A stretch of 64,000 nt of DNA from Tribonema minus (Eukaryota; Sar; Xanthophyceae; Tribonematales; Tribonemataceae), in the NCBI GenBank assembly GCA_017506865.1, contig JAFCMP010000223.1, positions 1,054,001 to 1,118,000 on the forward strand. Direction: 5' to 3'. The notes under the pieces are model-generated. The model was given only the letters and a program-made list of their open reading frames with translations. It ran no database searches and had not been told where the DNA came from. Shown here in pieces: positions 55,817 through 64,000 of the stretch (position 1 is the first letter of the stretch; each line of letters opens with the position of its first letter). The translations under genes and the position numbers were made by a program.

Positions 55817-57034
55817 TGCGTACTCAAGCTGATATTGCAGAAAGCACTGGTGCTGCACCCTCTCAACATATTGATTTCATTTGCTCATGCAAGACAACCC
55901 CTTCCTGTGCCCTGCCTAACAAGCGCATCATCCGCAAAAGCAATGGCACAAAGCACCACAGACAGCAACAACATAAGCCCACTCATCAGCTTCTTACCTT
56001 GATTTTTCAGGTTTGAGCTGCCTAATGCAGGGTCCGGTTCTGCCCACCCTAATGGTCGCAGAAAGCGCTCCTGTGATGGAAGAAGCCAGGAAGCGGCAAT
56101 GCCAGCAGTACATTAAAACGCTACAAGTGTAAGCAGGTGAATAAAAACAGCTTGATTGTTTGCGCACCACAGTGATAATACAGCTGGTTACATTGTGCCT
56201 TTGAAGTTTTGATATCAAACGCTCGAGCGAGTCCTAGAGACGTGTCCCCAATGTAAACATCATCACGAGTGTGTGTTGTGACTTCGTCTTTGAAACCCGC
56301 TACGGGCGAGCGTTTCAGATGAGTGGAAGCAAGGTACCATTTGCACAGATGGCATCGGGCAAATGGCTGCTGAGACAGCTGTGCGAAATTTGTGACGTCA
56401 GACATGTACACCAGTTGAACAAAACTACACCTGTACCCCAGACGCTTCGCTTCATGCAAGTGCAAGCTCAAGTTAAAAGTTGACATGGAAATGAGCTCTT
56501 GCTGGAAACAAGTGCTCCCTGTGAACAATGTTGGTGTGGTAGCGTAACTTACAGTAGTTTACCGTCATTTGCTGAAAAACTTGTTGTGGGAACTTAAAAC
56601 AGGATGCATATGAAACCTAAGTTTGTTGTAAGGACAACACGATCGGACATCACAGACCTGTGTGATTGTCTAAGCTTGTTTAAAAGCTTTCAGCAAGGGT
56701 AAAGCAAGACGCTGTTTTCATAATGACACAGACTTTTCCCAGCACAACAGGACTGAGCCTCATGGCGAGAGTGCCGGATCTCACCTTGTGTAGTATTGCA
56801 ACAGCATTTGTCACCAGCAATCCGGTTTTGAACAAGCTCCACAGCGACAGCATATAATGCCTTGTTTTGCAGCAGCGCACGTCCTTCCGTCCAGAGTTGC
56901 CCTTGGTAACAGCGCCGGGCTTCAAACGGACTTCAACCTTCCAACTTCAATCCTCTTCACTTCAACTCTCGTTCGCGCTAAAAAGTTTTGAAAAAAGTGG
57001 CGGTGTGTGCTGTATGTAGAGGAATACGAGTGCC

Positions 57035-63530
<6,496 letters not shown>

Positions 63531-63860
63531 GACACAGTGATGGCGCATGTGGCAGTGCACAGTTTGTTTCAAGTTGTACAGGACAATGAGAAGGAATGTG
63601 GCGTTTGAATGCGTGTGCGAGCGGGGCGTGCGCGCAGTGTGTGCGATGCCAAGTGCCTTGTTTGTGATGCATGACGGCAGACTCATGTATGCATCGAATG
63701 TGGTTTTGTCATGTGTGTGCAAGAGCGCCATGTGCAAAAGTGTATCATGGCGTGCCTTGTTTGTGTGCTGCATGCTGATTTGAACGGGAAAGTTGGGCAT
63801 GCATTTGTCGTGGTGCGCAGGAGGTGCACCTGTAGGCTTCAAGCTTGCATGTACTTTTTA

Positions 63861-64000
63861 TTAATTCTCGCTCAGGCCGTGAGCATGTCTCTCACGTGAA
63901 TTGTACATGGTGGTAGTCACGGTCTTCACGATGGTCGCGATGCCCCTGCCAAACACGGCCAGCGGGTCGCCGCGTTGCCCCTCGACGTCCCTCAGGTACC
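63861..64000 (-). CDS. 3'-terminal exon of an unrecognised gene
   Basis: The minus frame from the window edge to TAA at 63861-63863 encodes about 45 residues: YLRDVEGQRGDPLAVFGRGI, ATIVKTVTTTMYN and a basic tail RERHAHGLSEN. The TAA is followed by TAATAAA, which doubles as a likely poly(A) signal. It converges with DHFR-TS, 330 bp between stops. The rest of the gene is outside the window and the family was not recognised. Confidence 0.5.
   Translation of the reverse strand, partial: YLRDVEGQRGDPLAVFGRGIATIVKTVTTTMYNSRERHAHGLSEN

Larger units (their letters stand above)
52506..57034. other. 4.5-kb gene-poor interval
   Basis: No complete gene is supported. Visible: a telomere-like CCCTAACCCTAAC stretch and a 51-bp tandem duplication (CCCTACACCTACTCCTGATC) at 55040-55163; a protein-like segment at 55675-55816; a Cys-rich minus-strand frame at 54607-54948; and Pyr-rich AACTTCAA-type motifs at 56928-56975 just before DHFR-TS, probably its promoter or 5' UTR. 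Confidence 0.4.

Overview
This is a nuclear contig from a GC-rich eukaryote. Genes have GT-AG introns, proteins carry many Ala, Gln, Ser and Gly tracts, and there is no operon structure. Three things point to an alga with a secondary (red-type) plastid, most likely a stramenopile: a small gene at 21.9-24.2 kb that starts with an ER signal peptide, a Ser-Ala-Phe cleavage motif and a basic transit-like stretch; a fused DHFR-thymidylate synthase (the bikont arrangement); and CCCTAA-type telomere-like tracts. A dynactin p24 subunit fits a flagellate lineage that keeps dynein/dynactin. The species cannot be fixed from the sequence alone.

Layout. 0-11.6 kb: seven mostly unrecognised coding units, including two long head-to-head genes (5110 leftward, 5329 rightward) whose exons I joined by splice sites and phase, a SET-domain gene and a KA1-like/helical gene. 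11.6-13.9 kb: minisatellites. 13.9-19.9 kb: three tandem leucine-rich-repeat paralogs on the minus strand; one is intact and two carry different frame-breaking lesions. 19.9-25.2 kb: repeats around the plastid-protein gene. 25.2-35.4 kb: DCTN3 (minus) head-to-head with a ten-exon methyltransferase-like/TPR gene (plus). 36.4-52.5 kb: RRP9/U3-55K (minus, four exons) head-to-head with a very large TMEM131-like gene (plus, three exons). 52.5-57 kb: gene-poor. 57.0-63.5 kb: five-exon DHFR-TS (plus). 63.9 kb to the end: the last exon of a minus-strand gene.

The best candidate for something undescribed is a recurring pattern: tandem duplications that span exon-intron boundaries, leaving arrays of decoy splice sites. 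It is seen in one intron of DHFR-TS (about eight degenerate 3'-splice-site units) and at four junctions of the methyltransferase-TPR gene. Two well-bounded non-autonomous inverted-repeat elements are also present: 27520-28035 with perfect 31-bp ends, and 39279-39634 with a CACATG target duplication, paired subterminal palindromes and internal telomere-like repeats. Three closely spaced divergent gene pairs (about 164, 165 and 218 bp between start codons) suggest shared promoters.

All spliced models were assembled by eye from GT/AG sites, reading phase and remembered family sequences. No alignment or search was run.
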